NCBI RefSeq assembly: GCF_050947875.1
Contig: NC_134570.1
Span: 227,649,265 to 227,713,264 of the forward strand
Source: Dermacentor variabilis
Taxonomy: Eukaryota; Arthropoda; Arachnida; Ixodida; Ixodidae
DNA length: 64,000 bases
Direction: 5' to 3'
In this document: piece after piece, positions 9,534-20,824 of the stretch
Layout: each line of letters opens with the position of its first letter
How positions within the stretch are numbered: the stretch's first letter is position 1
Translations under genes and position numbers: made by a program
Notes under the pieces: model-generated
Databases searched by the model: none
What the model saw: the letters and a program-made list of their open reading frames with translations, nothing else
Told to the model about the DNA's origin: nothing

Positions 9534-12500
9534 TTAGGAATTCAAAGCAGTTGAATCGTGACGGTGCAAAAACAAACAAAAACAGCGCGTTCTGCCGCGC
9601 GCTTCTGCAAGACATGAAGCTCTGCAGAACCTGCATGCAGACATTACTCCGCAAATAAAGAGGTTCATGTTTTCAATATTAATGAGTTGCGAGTCATGGC
9701 TCACATTGATTCGCAAACTTCCAAAGAGCGATTCAATTGGATCGCTGTTGAGTTTCCGAGTGAGCACAAAAGAAAACTTCTCTTCTGTCAACAGATATCT
9801 GACACACGCCACTGTCGAATAGGTGGTTAACAGAATTGCTTCATACGTTTCGACTGTGAGGAATTCACATGCATGTCCAGATGTTTTCTTTAATGTCTCC
9901 AAGTACATACGAAAAGTGACCTCAAGCCATTCAAGCCGCGGTTCAGCACTGTCGTCAAATTGACGACCATCTAAAAAATTGTGGCGTATGTGCTGCGTCG
10001 TGTTGCTGACATCGTGAAGCACGAACCACCGATAAACGTTCTTCATGAATGTAATTGTTGGGCCGGCGGCTGAATATGACAGCGCACAAGTGTGTCCAGC
10101 CTTGAGATGTTCCAAGGCAGCGGTTACACTTGGAGACATGAGCTGGACGGCTCTTGCCATGTTCATCTTTTCTATGTTACTCGGATAAACATGTTTCCTG
10201 CTTAAAGGGACACTAAAGGTTACCAGAAACTCAAGTTAAAGTGGTAGAGCAATGTTCTAGAACGTCTAAGGCGTCAATATAATCGCGAACAGAGCTTTAG
10301 TAACCGAGAAAAGGTAAATGCATGACACGATTTGAGACCCCCCAGCGACATTCCGGTACTAGCCCGATGACGAAAGGACTCCTCATAATTTGTGTTACTA
10401 ATACTCAACTACTCGTATTAAAAATATCATTTCATTCGATTATAAGACGGAAAAAAAAATGCTACTTGTCTACGTCTATTCGATTCTAAGAAAAAATAAC
10501 ATTTTGACGTTACCTTTCAGTAATATGGGTGTTCGAAAGGTTTCGTTTTCGCTCGACTCTGCGCGCTCGACTCTGCGCCGCGCACGCTTTGGAGTTTCAG
10601 TAGTTTCGTTATCGCGTCGTGCTGTGAGGGTTCTGCTGGCTCGCGAAACTTTCATTTGGAACAAGCAGCGAGAATGCCACGTCCATGTGATGTCGTGGGA
10701 AGCCCTCGTTGCTTTCCCGCTCCGGAGAGCCGAGGTCGAGGCCGCCGTCGTAGTACGCAACGACGCCGGCAGTGCGAGCCCTCAGCAGTAGGTCGCGCTC
10801 GTCGGTGCTCAAATCGCTGAAGTTGAGCCCACCATCGCGAGCCAATCTGTCGGTGTCAGGGTCCATTGCGACGAGCGTCGAAGTTAGCGTCATAGAATGA
10901 AGTACCAGCTTATGGGCGTCTTGCACTGGAGTTTGAGGTATAGTAGCGGCGCCTGGTCGCGGTGCGGGAAACGACATCTGGGTCGTGCCAGCTTGGGTCG
11001 TATTGAGCCCTGACTGTGGCGAAGCACGTTTCTAGGCTGAGTTTTGCGTCGATTCGCACATTTTTATGCCCTGTTGCGAGTGCGAAAAGGCTCGTCGCTC
11101 CTCATAGACCACGCCGACCACGCTGCGAGCTCGCCGCAGCCTATAGTTTAACGAAAACGGACTCTCCGTGTGCCGTGGGACGTAATGTGGGACGTAATTC
11201 CTTTCTCCTTCCGCTAGCCACCATACTCCCGCTTTCGCTCTGCTGTCGGCTCTGTCTTGGCTCTGTTTCTGGCCGCGCGTTCGCGTTTTGCGCAGAAAAG
11301 CCGTAGCGCCGTCTGCGGACGCCGTTCTACTCACCGATGGCGCAACGTCACTATGAGACCATGATGTCAGTACTCCTCGATCGGAGGGCGGGCGATTTGA
11401 ACTGCGCTAGAGGTGCGCGGACGCTTCAGAACGCATTTTCTCTTAAAATAAGTCTCTCCTTGGCACGAAACAAGCGTTTCGAGGTTTCTGTGATGGTATT
11501 TCAACAGTCCACGTTGACTTAATAGTAACCTTTAGTGTCCCTTTAAAAACCGGACAGGCTTTACAGACAAGCCTTTCTGCAGTTCGTAGAGGTCTTTTAT
11601 GTGTGAAGCAGAAATCTCACCTTTCGGGCCAAAGTCGCGCGATAGAAACTGTGACCTCACGTTCTTCAGCACGTGGCACGGATCAAAGCTAATGAAAAGA
11701 ATCCTGCTGCGGTCACAGGCGTGTTCAATCCGGTACGTAAGCAGGCCATTTCCAAGCAGTTTCATGCAATTCACGTTCACTTCATGATTGTCCGTGACAA
11801 GGCGAACAATCCTGAACCCACAAGCTTCCACTTTTTCCATGACGAAAATCAGCAACTTGTGGAGTTGGGGGCTCGTAAGCCCTTCTCTAAAATAGTAGGC
11901 AACTGGAATTCGAAACTTTGTTGTCAGTTCACTGATGACACAGCATAGGAGCGAATTGGCTAAGACAAGGTCATCGTTTTGCTCTTCCACTCCAATGTCT
12001 ACTTGCCCAACAAAGTAGTCACGTTGCTTGTTGTATTGCAACTTCTGTTTTACCCTCATCTCGTCAACGATGAGCGAGCAGACCTTTGATTGCGGTTTGT
12101 CAAAGTTTTCGGCTTCACATATCAGCCGAGCTTCCACCACTTTGCTGAAGCCGGTCTCACCACTTCTTGTTCCAATATAGTTGGTTAAGGTCCTTCGGTC
12201 TTGAAGCTTCAAAACACCTCCCCTCTAATATGTTCGTAGGCTTTCGTTGATAAATGCCTCAGTACCACACAACGTCGAGTACTTTCTTCAGACCAGGTAG
12301 GCCTTTTCTTTTGTAATTGGTAATTAGGTCCACGAGAAACAATGCTGAAGCCTCTTTCTCTGCTGCTCTTTCTCTAATGTAGGAAACGTTTGCAGTCAAA
12401 GAATCCTCCTGCAGTTTCTTGAGCTCCTCTTTGTACTTGTCAATGGCCTGATCTCAGTATCTGGCCCCTCAGATCTCTTTCTTTTCTCTTCAATTTGGCC

Positions 12501-13084
12501 TTTTCGGCAGTAAGCAAAGCAGAGGCCGAATTGCTGTCGACCTGGACACTTTTGTCGCGTGAGGCAGCCTGGTCAGCCCTGTGCACGCATTCATTCTGGC
12601 ACTGTACACCATGATGGTCTCTTGTTTCGCAGGTAGCGCTTGTAGTGTCCATCGACTCCGATTCAGCTTTGCGACCCGATGTTGCCAGCGTTGCACATGA
12701 CAGCGGTCGCGAGGCAGCATGGCTACTGGTGCAATCATTCGTTGACTGTTCGTTCGCAGCACGGCCACGTTTAGTGATACTTGCCATGCTTGGTTTGATT
12801 GTTGCCTTCGGCTGCAAACATGAAGGGTAGTCTGCAAAGACGGACGGAACTGCATCCTTCTTGAGCCGCCGTTTTTTTCCTTCTATGAAGGCTTCTGTTC
12901 TGAAATGGCGGCTGCATACTCTAGTGTAGTTTGAAGCTGTATTAGGCGGACCAATTACCCCGCCTAATTACTGCAAGCCATCTCTCTCGTATACCAGCGG
13001 CAGCTGGTATTTCGTGGAACGACAGCCCGACAGTCTTTTTCTTTCCGTTCGATTTGTACAATGGTACACGCAACAGTAAGACAT
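9534..13084 (-). pseudogene. P-element-like (THAP9-type) transposase, decayed and split
   Basis: This is a P-element-family transposase gene on the minus strand. In order it shows: a start Met at 13084 with a THAP zinc-finger start (SYCCVYHC); the THAP end TRVCSRHF near 12905-12925; a Ser/Lys linker (12440-12817); a coiled-coil-like stretch near 12300-12440; an RNase H-like catalytic core at 11532-12212 with SLIVDEM, VTDNHEVN and SFDPCHVLKN; and the C-terminal domain at 9534-10190 with LTRKLNSDPIESLFGSLR. Family knowledge: these enzymes bind terminal repeats through THAP and cut with an acidic catalytic core, and THAP9 is the vertebrate homologue. The THAP domain has an in-frame stop with odd sequence at 12930-12970, and further frameshifts lie near 12200-12440. 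The gene is also interrupted at 10206-11542 by a transposon; taking that out restores the frame with a single TTAA left. No introns are evident. Confidence 0.85.
10206..11542. mobile_element. 1.34 kb TIR element with TTAA target duplication
   Basis: Perfect 18-bp inverted ends (AGGGACACTAAAGGTTAC and its complement) lie between TTAA at 10202-10205 and TTAA at 11543-11546. The flanking P-element-like reading frame is restored exactly when one TTAA and the element are taken out, which fixes both ends. TTAA duplication is characteristic of piggyBac-type transposition, but no transposase is visible inside, so it is non-autonomous. It holds an open frame at 10609-10977 minus (123 residues, no recognised domain) and GC-rich sequence. 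The near-perfect ends suggest a fairly recent insertion compared with the decay of its host gene. Confidence 0.85.
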
Positions 13085-13089
13085 ACTGA

Positions 13090-13380
13090 GGCATCCGGAA
13101 CACGTGCTTGCAAAATCCTGAAAGAAGAACAATACGAATTCAAAGTTTCGCAATGTTAGCGCGGCCGGACAAGCTGCATGTGCAACACGTGCGTGCAAAA
13201 GCCTGAGAAAAAAAAAACGAATACTATGAAATACGAATGTAAGTTTCGCACTGTCAGCGCGGCCGGACAGACTGCATGCGCAGTACGTACCTGCAAAAGC
13301 CTGAGAAAAATCGGAATGCAATCAAACGCGGATGCAAACACGAATTCGTCAGCTTCGTACTGCGCGCGGCCCGTCAGCGC
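13090..13380. repeat. Minisatellite, about 95-105 bp period, ~3 copies
   Basis: Blocks containing GCGCGGCCGGACA, then CGTGCAAAAGCCTGAG, an A-run, and AAGTTTCGCA recur from about 13090, 13158 and 13257, with a partial unit near 13365. Copies differ by many substitutions and small indels. The array sits directly upstream of the THAP start of the decayed P-element-like gene. Confidence 0.7.
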
Positions 13381-13389
13381 CAGCTTACT

Positions 13390-14160
13390 ATCCTTAGAGT
13401 TCATTAGAGCAACTAAAACTCCCGCCTATACCACAAAGAAAATTTTGCTGTCCATATTCAGTAGCATGCTCGGAAGTGCCACAACACCGATTCTCACTTG
13501 CGATTGGCATTTTAACTTCGAAAAAAGTCCTAAGTGAACCACCGACCCGAGACGCTGTGTGGGCTGTTACTACCGATTTTGATAGCCGTTTCTTGTTCTT
13601 CACGCGAAGGATATGCATCGTTTTCTTAGTTCAGTGATGCCTTTCAGTCGACACGTCTGTCTATTCATATATCTTCGTCATAGAAGCGCAGGCTAGGGCT
13701 GTGAGCCTTCGGCGACAGCACATATATACCTGTGTTTATGACGTGTCACATCGGCTCTCATCGCTACTTGTGCTGGCACTGTAAACATGAAAAAATAGTT
13801 TATTTAAGAACATTGATGCGAAAGCTGAAATATGGTGATTTATCCTCGTTAGACTCCTTGATTCCTGAGCTTAGACGCGCCGAGAGCGTGCAGACGGACT
13901 CGGCGGATACGCTAGGCCTAAGCTTCGGTAGGGACCGATCTCGGCGCCTTTTTCTTGACGATCTTATTCAGTCAGCTGTTTCGATGCACTTTGTTTGCGT
14001 TTAGGTGGAAAAGCAGTCCACAAGCGATGCAAAAGCGTCCACGGTCGATCGACGATACGGTAGGCATGTCGCCTGCAAAAACAGAGTGCGGCTTCGCTGC
14101 ATAGATTTGGTTGCTTCCCAGACAAGATGGCGGACCTACGCGCAACTCTGCTGCCTTTGG
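13390..14160. other. No recognisable gene
   Basis: Only short frames occur here. One at 13732-14004 plus (90 residues, Arg/Leu-rich, acidic middle) is the longest, but it has no known motif. Nothing repetitive is apparent. Confidence 0.35.
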
Positions 14161-14171
14161 TAGCACATACA

Positions 14172-14800
14172 AATGAAGGAAGGAAACTGAGGAGAGGCCC
14201 TACCCCCTCCGCGCGCTAGGATAAAAGTGTGGAGGAAGCGACGTAGTACGTTCGCCTCTTTTTTTTGCTGATTTTTTATTTTGCCGTAGCGGCCACGCCT
14301 TTCGGGCCACAACGGTGGCTTTGTTTTGGTTCTGTGCGCTCACACGTGTTGCTCTGTGGGTTTCGTACCGTGGCAAAGGCGCCGTGCGGGCAGGTTTGCG
14401 CTGGTCTTCGTGTTTTGTTGCGCTGCGTTATCTGGGCCGTGTGGTCCCGGAGGTTGCTGTGGCTAGGTGGGACAGGAGGAACTAAAATTCGTGAAATAAA
14501 CGCTCATGCAACGCTGTACGCAATGTACCGCGCCACGGCGATGGCTATGGACTAAGCGAAATTTTGCCCTTTTTCGCGGAATCATGCTAACGTGCTAACG
14601 ACTGCTTAGTATTACTGCGGAGCGCGCGGGTCCGAGCAGCACGACTGCGCGCAGCGCGGTGTGGTTTCGCGAGAAATGTAAACAGGAGAGGAGAGCTGGC
14701 CCGATAGGCGGAGCAACGCCATGAGCAGCGCCAACTTCCGGCTTCACTTTAGCTTCACAAAGAGTGACGTCAGGGCCTCTCCTTAGTTTCCTTCCTCCGT
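14172..14800. mobile_element. MITE, ~0.63 kb, with probable 9-bp target duplication
   Basis: Inverted ends run GAAGGAAACTGAGGAGAGGC at 14179-14198, with the reverse form ending CTTAGTTTCCTTCC at 14782-14795. The repeats are about 24 bp with one mismatch. Outside them lie GCACATACA at 14163-14171 and GCATATACA at 14801-14809, an 8 of 9 match that fits a target duplication of 9 bp, as seen with Mutator-like elements (hAT would give 8). The interior is GC-rich with no transposase, so it is non-autonomous. The superfamily assignment is tentative. Confidence 0.7.
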
Positions 14801-14899
14801 GCATATACAGTAGCTCTAACTATCCTACTCACACAGCGCCGCCACGCGGCGGCGGCGACGCGGGCGCCCGACGGCCTGGGGAGAGCGTTCGCCCAGGCA

Positions 14900-15130
14900 C
14901 TGGAAAAATAGACCTCCCTGCCTTTCTTCTCTTGTATTTCTCTATCGCTCTCTCTGGGCATCCTCGACTGTCACTTCCTCTGCGCCGATGAGCACCAGGA
15001 TACGTTGTTTCCGCTTTGTGGGACCAACCACAATGCCCATATCCTTGCAAATTTCAAAGCGGTCCTGCACTTTGAACTTGTCCGCATACTTACACTGCGG
15101 TCCGCCTCGTTTAACCTCTACTGATAACTA
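14900..15130 (-). pseudogene. Probable LTR-retrotransposon gag N-terminus fragment
   Basis: On the minus strand a frame open from about 15130 to 14940 reads KYADKFKVQDRFEICKDMGI and GPTKRKQRILVLIG. It has a charged, helical look like the SAP-like start of some Gypsy Gag proteins. It ends in low-complexity GC-rich sequence near 14900. Its position, 200 bp beyond LTR-like sequence on the same strand, supports a gag identity. I do not recognise it firmly; a host retrogene fragment is the alternative. Confidence 0.35.
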
Positions 15131-15319
15131 AGCAGCAAAACCATCCGATTCTTGGCTGACCGAACCAAGTTACAAACCTACGGCCAAACGTTAAAACCTA
15201 CTAATAACAAAATGCACTAGTTATGTCTGCCAATACGAGAGGTGCAATTCAGGCACTAACCACACTCGGGTAACTGACGTTGGCTGATCGCACTGAGCTG
15301 CCATACACTGCTGGGACTG

Positions 15320-15600
15320 GGGTTTCACAGCCGCTGTGATGTCGAGTTGGTGTCCTGCCGAGGCAGTCATCAGGACAAGTTCATGGACGGAAGGAAAACC
15401 TTATACACGTATTTACATCTTTGAAGAAACTCACAGAACAGACTGCGGCGCTCCTCTGGGCGCCGGCCTAACTTGCCCGGTTGGTCCATCCCATTTTTCC
15501 CTCTCTCCAAGTGGTGGCCAGGATCGCACCAATCCGGGAACCTTGGTAAGGTCTTTATAATTCACGAACACGCACTTGCACTGAGAGGGTACCATTTCCC
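15320..15600 (-). repeat. Candidate LTR upstream of the gag-like fragment
   Basis: On the minus strand a purine tract TTTTGAGGGGGGAAA at about 15596-15610 precedes TGGTACCCTCTC, which looks like a polypurine tract at an LTR start. The segment contains a TATAAAG at about 15550 and runs toward CAGCGGCTGTGAAACCCCAG near 15320. The gag-like frame follows after about 200 bp. A polypurine tract normally marks a 3' LTR, so gag after it would imply a tandem or rearranged element. The end is uncertain. Confidence 0.35.
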
Positions 15601-15764
15601 CCCTCAAAAGTCGAGGTCCATTTGACGGCGCATAAATGTCAAGGTTGGATGCTGACAACCGGCGACACCTGTGGCAACCTTTCTAGGAATTCGGCAGTTT
15701 GTTCAAACCCCGTGTGGGTTTGCATACCCATAAGGTGTCGAGGACTTTCTGAAAAACTACAAAG

Positions 15765-15911
15765 GCGATGTTTTGGCTATACGTAGTGAACCGACGCCTG
15801 AATGACTTGAACGACATGGTCGTGCCAGACGGTGAAACTTGTTCGCGGCGCCGCAAGTACCTACCAGAAGTCGTGCATGTGGTGCACATGAAGCCGCACT
15901 TATCCAAATGA
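15765..15911 (+). pseudogene. Gypsy integrase C-terminus fragment
   Basis: A plus-strand frame ending in TGA at 15909-15911 reads VVNRRLNDLNDMVVPDGETC then LPEVVHVVHMKPHLSK. It matches the end of the minus-strand Gypsy integrase at 40521-40650 (VLRRLSDRNYEV...PPEVVHIVHMKPY), so it is the last ~50 residues of a Gypsy Pol. Everything upstream is missing. It opposes the gag-like fragment to its left, so it belongs to a different insertion. Confidence 0.75.
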
Positions 15912-15949
15912 CCCGTGTTTTAATGTTTCGTGTATGCACAGGCTTAAGT

Positions 15950-16090
15950 TGCACATCGGAATGATGCTTCCCTCCGAAGGCAGGCAGATGCCGCCTCTGT
16001 AGAGCAGCAAGAACGATGACGATAAGAATGTATTCGCGCTTTCCAGAAACGCTAGCGCCGCCGAGGGGATTTTTCCGGAAGCCGGGAGGG
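15950..16090 (+). repeat. Start of the 3' LTR after the Gypsy fragment
   Basis: Downstream of the integrase stop, sequence around 15962-16010 (GATGCTTCCCTCCGAAGGCA, then CAGATGCCGCC) parallels the polypurine/LTR junction of the Gypsy at 40.4-40.5 kb (GGAGGGAGGCAAATGCCAC on its strand). The LTR is cut off near 16090, where the THAP-DDE gene region begins. Confidence 0.45.
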
Positions 16091-16152
16091 GGTGATAGAT
16101 TTCTCGCTTACGCGGTTTCTGCAGCTGCGTTGGCGTTCTTATGCTCTTCGTT

Positions 16153-18657
16153 ATGGAAGAAAACAGTCGACGAGCGAAGAGCAACTGCATGTGCAGTGTG
16201 CCGCAATAGACAAATCGTGCAATTTCCGGAAAAGTGAGCCTGCACCACTTTCCAAAAGACAAAAAACGGAGGAAGTTGTGGGCGATCAAGCTCCGCATCG
16301 GGAAGAAAGTAAGCGAAGAAATGGTCGTATGTAGCGATAATTTTACCAAAGACGACTTCTTTTGGGGCCACCTTGGTGATTAATTGACTGTTGCGATGCT
16401 CTCAATGATTTCATTTTATTCTTGTGCCGAGCTGATTGTGAAATTTTGCCTTAAAGACGGGTTGAAGCCCTTACGAAAGCGGCTGAAAAGAAACGCCGCG
16501 CCTTCGCAAAAGATCCCTCTGCGCTCCCACGAGGCAAGTGTGAGGCCTAGGGTTCCCCGAAGAAAGCCCCCCACAGATTCTCAAGCTAAGTTTAAGTACG
16601 TAAGTGTCACCGTTTATTAAATGTTCTGCCTGCACTCGCGCTGTTTCGGTAAATATTCCTCGACGGTGCCTGACGCTGCGTAGTGAGCATGTCAAACCAG
16701 GGAACGTATTCTGCGACTGTTCTTAGTCGTTCTGTGTGAAAATCAAACAGGAGGGCAATGCGCAAGGCGTTAATTCGCTGCTTTTTTGGCGGTAGTGAAA
16801 GTTGTGTACCGATCGGAGGTACTGTGCAAGCGTTTGTGATTTTGTATTTGTTTTGCTTGGCCTTAAAGCATCTCTTCTATTGACCTAACAATGTTGCAGG
16901 AAACGAGGGCCAACAGGACGACGTATCTGAAGTGGTCATTAATGAAGATTGCGCATGCGAGTTTCCTGCGGAAGAAAGTGAATACAATGGTGAGAATTCT
17001 TTTTTCCGACCCTCGCGCCCAAGTTTTGATGATGCATAGGCGTTACCGCAGGTTTAAGTTTGCCGTTTCACCCAAACAAGGCGAGTCCGGTTGTGCAACT
17101 GTAAAGGGCAATATATCGAGAGTGGTATCGCCGAAAGATTTTGGGCACCTAGATAAATACACGTTCTACTCTTAAGAGATTAAGGCTTTTCTAATGTCAC
17201 CTTAGGCAAGTAACCTGCTGGAGTGGCTCTGATGCAATAGTGTTCTATGTGTGTGCATGTGTTTTTTTCTATGATCTTTCTCACTCTTTGTGCTTTTCTT
17301 TGTAATATTTCGGCACACCCCTTACCCTTTCCCCTGTGCGCCAGGTTACCAAAGTGGATGTTTACCTTCCAGGTAACCTCCCTACCAACCTCCCCGCCTT
17401 TCGCATCTGATTCTTTCTCTCTCTGCTCTTGAATTTTAGAGCAAGGGCAAGCCAGTGCAATGCATCTTGTTTTATTTTGCCGTAGGACTGAATACACCGT
17501 GTTGTAGGACACTTCATATGGTTTTATGAAGGATTTAGTTCACCATCATTGTATTGCAGACCCACCTGTGCAGGATTGGCTTCCCCCCCCCCCCCTTTCA
17601 AGCTCTTGCTCACGAACAACAGCAGGTAACTTTTTGCTTAAGACTGTACCAATTTCGCTCTAAATTTTTTCTTGCGTTACAGAACAAGACGCTGCAAAGG
17701 CACTTGTTGAACTTCAAGAGCTGGGCCACACACCCGAGCTAAACAAATCCGTTCAAGTGAACTCACTGGACTTCACACAGAAATTTAGGATTTCGGACGT
17801 GCTTCATTCTGATGCTCACCTAAACACTTTGACTGGCATACCTTGTCATGCGCTTCTAAACAAGATTGTTTCACTCGTAGAGAAGTATGAGGCGGCAAAT
17901 AGGATGGAAGCTTCTGTGAGGGACAGAGTTATTTTGGTGTTCATAGTTCTGAAACAGGCTATGCCATTTTCCTGTCTCAGTGTACTTTTTCAATGCAGCA
18001 TTTCGTCCATACACAGATATTTTGTGCACACACTGCCTCTTGTTGCTGCAGTGCTGAAAGCTGCCATTGAGTGGCCTTCAATGGAGGAAATTTTAAACAA
18101 TATGCCTTTGCACTTTAAGCAGTATCCGAGAGTGCGAGGCGTTGTAGATTGCACAGAAATCCCAGTTGAAAGGTCTCGCTGTGTGAAATGTCAGCTACTG
18201 ACATATTCACAATACAAGTCGACTTACACTGTAAAATTTCTCATATGTGTTAGTCCAGCTGGCACAATAACATTCATCAGTGAAGCATTTGGTGGACTAG
18301 CCTCAGACAAAGCCATTACAGCTGAGTGTGCAATAGTTCGAGTCATTCACAGATGACATTAAGGTCGATAGGGGTTTTTTAATTGATGACCTGTGCAGTG
18401 CCCGTGCAATTGGCGTAATTCGGCCACCTTTTGCTAGAAAGGACTGCCAGTTTGACCGCAATGATGCCCTTAGGACAGCTGATATTGCTAGGGCACAGGT
18501 TCATGTAGAACGAGCAATACAACGAGTTCAAATATTTAAGCTCTTCAACTCAACTCTGTCCTGGGAAATGCTGCCTTATATCAATAAGCTGTTCACAGTT
18601 GCGTGTGGGCTCACTAACTTGTGCGCACCAATATTGGCTGATGATAAATTTCAGTAA
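16153..18657 (+). pseudogene. THAP + DDE_Tnp_4-type transposase gene, spliced, decayed
   Basis: This is a plus-strand transposase gene of the THAP/IS5-Harbinger-like type. Exon 1 (Met 16153 to ~16375) encodes a THAP finger: NCMCSVPQ, HHFPKDKKRRKLW, then MVVCSDNFTKDDFFW. A TAG at 16207 falls where the second zinc Cys is expected, and the usual His of CSxHF is Asn. Exon 2 is 16457-16599 (GLKPLRKRLKRNAAPSQ, donor GTAAGT). Exons at 16900-16989 and 17560-17625 encode acidic and Pro/Ser linkers and join in frame to the last exon, 17683-18657. That exon carries the catalytic core: VVDCTEIPVE, GGLASDKAI and VHVERAIQRV, a full D-D-E set. A one-base indel near 18343 shifts the frame. Joining exon 2 to the next also needs a shift. 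Terminal repeats were not found. Confidence 0.75.
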
Positions 18658-18680
18658 GCACGCTTGCAAAGCTGACACAA

Positions 18681-19770
18681 TTCATCATCATTGCAATCCT
18701 ATTTTATGTCAACTGCAGGACGAAGGTCTATCCCTGCGACCTCCAATTATCCCTGTCATGTGCCAGTAGATTCCAACTAGTGCCTGCAAATTTCTTAATT
18801 TCATCACCCCAGCTAGACTTCTCCCGTTCTCGACTGCGCTTCCTTTCTCTTCGTACCCATTCTGCAACCCTAATGGTCTACCGGTTTTCTAACCTACGCA
18901 TTACATGATGTGCCCAGCTCCTTTTTTTTTCTAATAATGTCCATAAGTATATTCGGTATCTCTGTTTGCTCTCTGATCCACACCACTATCTTCCTGTCTC
19001 TTAACTATATGCCTAACATTCTTCGTTCCATCGCTCTTTGCGCGTTCCTTAACTTGTTTGCAAGCTTCTTTGTCAGCCTTCACGTTTCTGCCCATATGTT
19101 AGCACCGGTAGAATGCGCTGATTGTACACCTTTCTTTTTTAATGATAATGGTAAGCTTCCAGTCGGGATCTGGCATGTGCTCCAACCCATTTGTATTCTT
19201 TTGCTGCTTTTACTATAACTTCGAGATTGCTGGTGCTATTACCCTGCTTATCTTTTAGTGCATACATCTTGGTTTTACCTACGCCAAGCTTCATTCACTA
19301 ATTTCATGCTGCGTCCATCTTTTACGGCTTTTTTCAGTATTTGTCACGTTATAATTTCGAATATCACTTATTTTCGCCTTGTTGATCAGTTTTGACAGTT
19401 TCGCAAATTCTATCTTATCTCTTGAGTTGGACACTTTCATTCTTTGTCGCTTCTTTATTAGGTCCTTTGTTACTTGGGAGAGCTTGCCTACTGGTTGCCT
19501 TGGTGCCTTGCCTCCCACTTCAATTGCTGCCTCTGAAGCCATCCTCGTTACGGTTTCATTCATTAGCTCTATGTCATCATCACCATCATCTCTCTGTTCT
19601 AAGGCTGCATATTTGTTTGCAAGTACCAGCCTGAATTGGTCTGCTTTTACCCTTACTGCATCTAGATTGGCTTGTTTCTTCTTGACCAATTTTAATCTTT
19701 CCCTGTTCAAATTGAGGTGAATCCTAGCCCTCACTAACCTATCAGTGTTGATCAGACAAATATTGCTATG
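18681..19770 (-). mobile_element. RTE-type LINE remnant, internally deleted
   Basis: On the minus strand, 19291-19770 gives the linker between endonuclease and RT of an RTE element (TDRLVRARIHLNLNRERLKL, then ELMNETVTRMASEAAIEVGG). At 18700-19260 the 3' coding end appears in several frames. It is the same family as the plus-strand copy at 60105-60880. The whole RT palm between them is absent, so this copy has a large internal deletion. A TCATCATCAT run at 18681-18692 is the (ATG)n tail. Confidence 0.75.
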
Positions 19771-19774
19771 GTTA

Positions 19775-20820
19775 ATGAAACACAAATTGGCGAATGTTAA
19801 TGTTGCTTTAACAGAACAATCTCTTTTGGTGTATTTTCCATTTAATTTGTGCGACATCATCAGCTGTTCAATTATACATACTGTCTATAGTATGCGCTGT
19901 TGGGTCAAGTAGGCGTGATGGTTACTTTCTTATTTTTTTCATCACTTTGTCGTGTACATTGCAATGTGCGACTAAGTACAGCTGTGAACTTGTGGGCATT
20001 GCAACCACAAAGATGTGAAGAATGTTAACCGAGAGCAGGTGGCAAATATAGAAGAATGCGAGAGCCTCGTATGTGGCATACATTTATTTTCAGACAGCCT
20101 ATACAAATGGAAATGATGTGTACACATTCAGTTAAGAGACATACGAAAGTTGAGAGAAGAGTGAATATCAACGTTTTCTAACAAATAGTAAATATTCAAT
20201 ATCAAATAGCAAAACACAGACACACTATTACAGGAGGAATGTATATTGTGGTATGTTTATAGGTATGATACGTGTACTGACAAGTAAAAAAGAAAGTAGC
20301 CAAGTATACCAGGTACAAAGGACCAGTCCTAAACGCAGAAACACTAATTTTCAAGTAAAAAAACTACTTATATTCGCTCAATTACTTTAGAGTGACTGCA
20401 AACAAGCTCTTCGGGAATTATGAGCTGCTGTGTGACTAGCTTTCCGAAGAATGCAAAATAAATAGTTGCTCAAAAAAAAAAGATCAACAGCTTTCTTTTC
20501 TCTTTTTTGCAACATGTGCACTCTAGGCACTTGTAAAGGTGTCATTTGCAGAGAAAACATCACAGGTTGTAGCATAAAAATTAAAACTCCATGACTAGAC
20601 ATCCAAGCGCACTCAATGACAGAATACACTCAAAATTCGCAGGTGGCCATGTATGCTTATGCTGCAAAGCCTAGAACCAAACGAACTCCTCATTTTGCTT
20701 CTGCGGTGCTTCAAAAACTCTTGCCATTTCAGTTCTTACAATTTGCTATACTTTCCTTAGCAGACATTGAACAGTAAATATAAATTAACAATTGCTTAAT
20801 TGCTGCTACATATATTGCAA
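19775..20820. other. AT-rich, no recognisable gene
   Basis: This is AT-rich sequence with A and T runs and only very short frames. I see no tandem repeat, RNA gene or transposon terminus. Confidence 0.4.
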
Positions 20821-20824
20821 TTCA

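Noticed and set aside
14265..14555. 96-codon plus frame inside the MITE
   Set aside because: It lies wholly inside a non-autonomous element, with no motif; GC-rich chance frame.
19379..19720. 113-codon plus frame
   Set aside because: Antisense to the RTE linker remnant.
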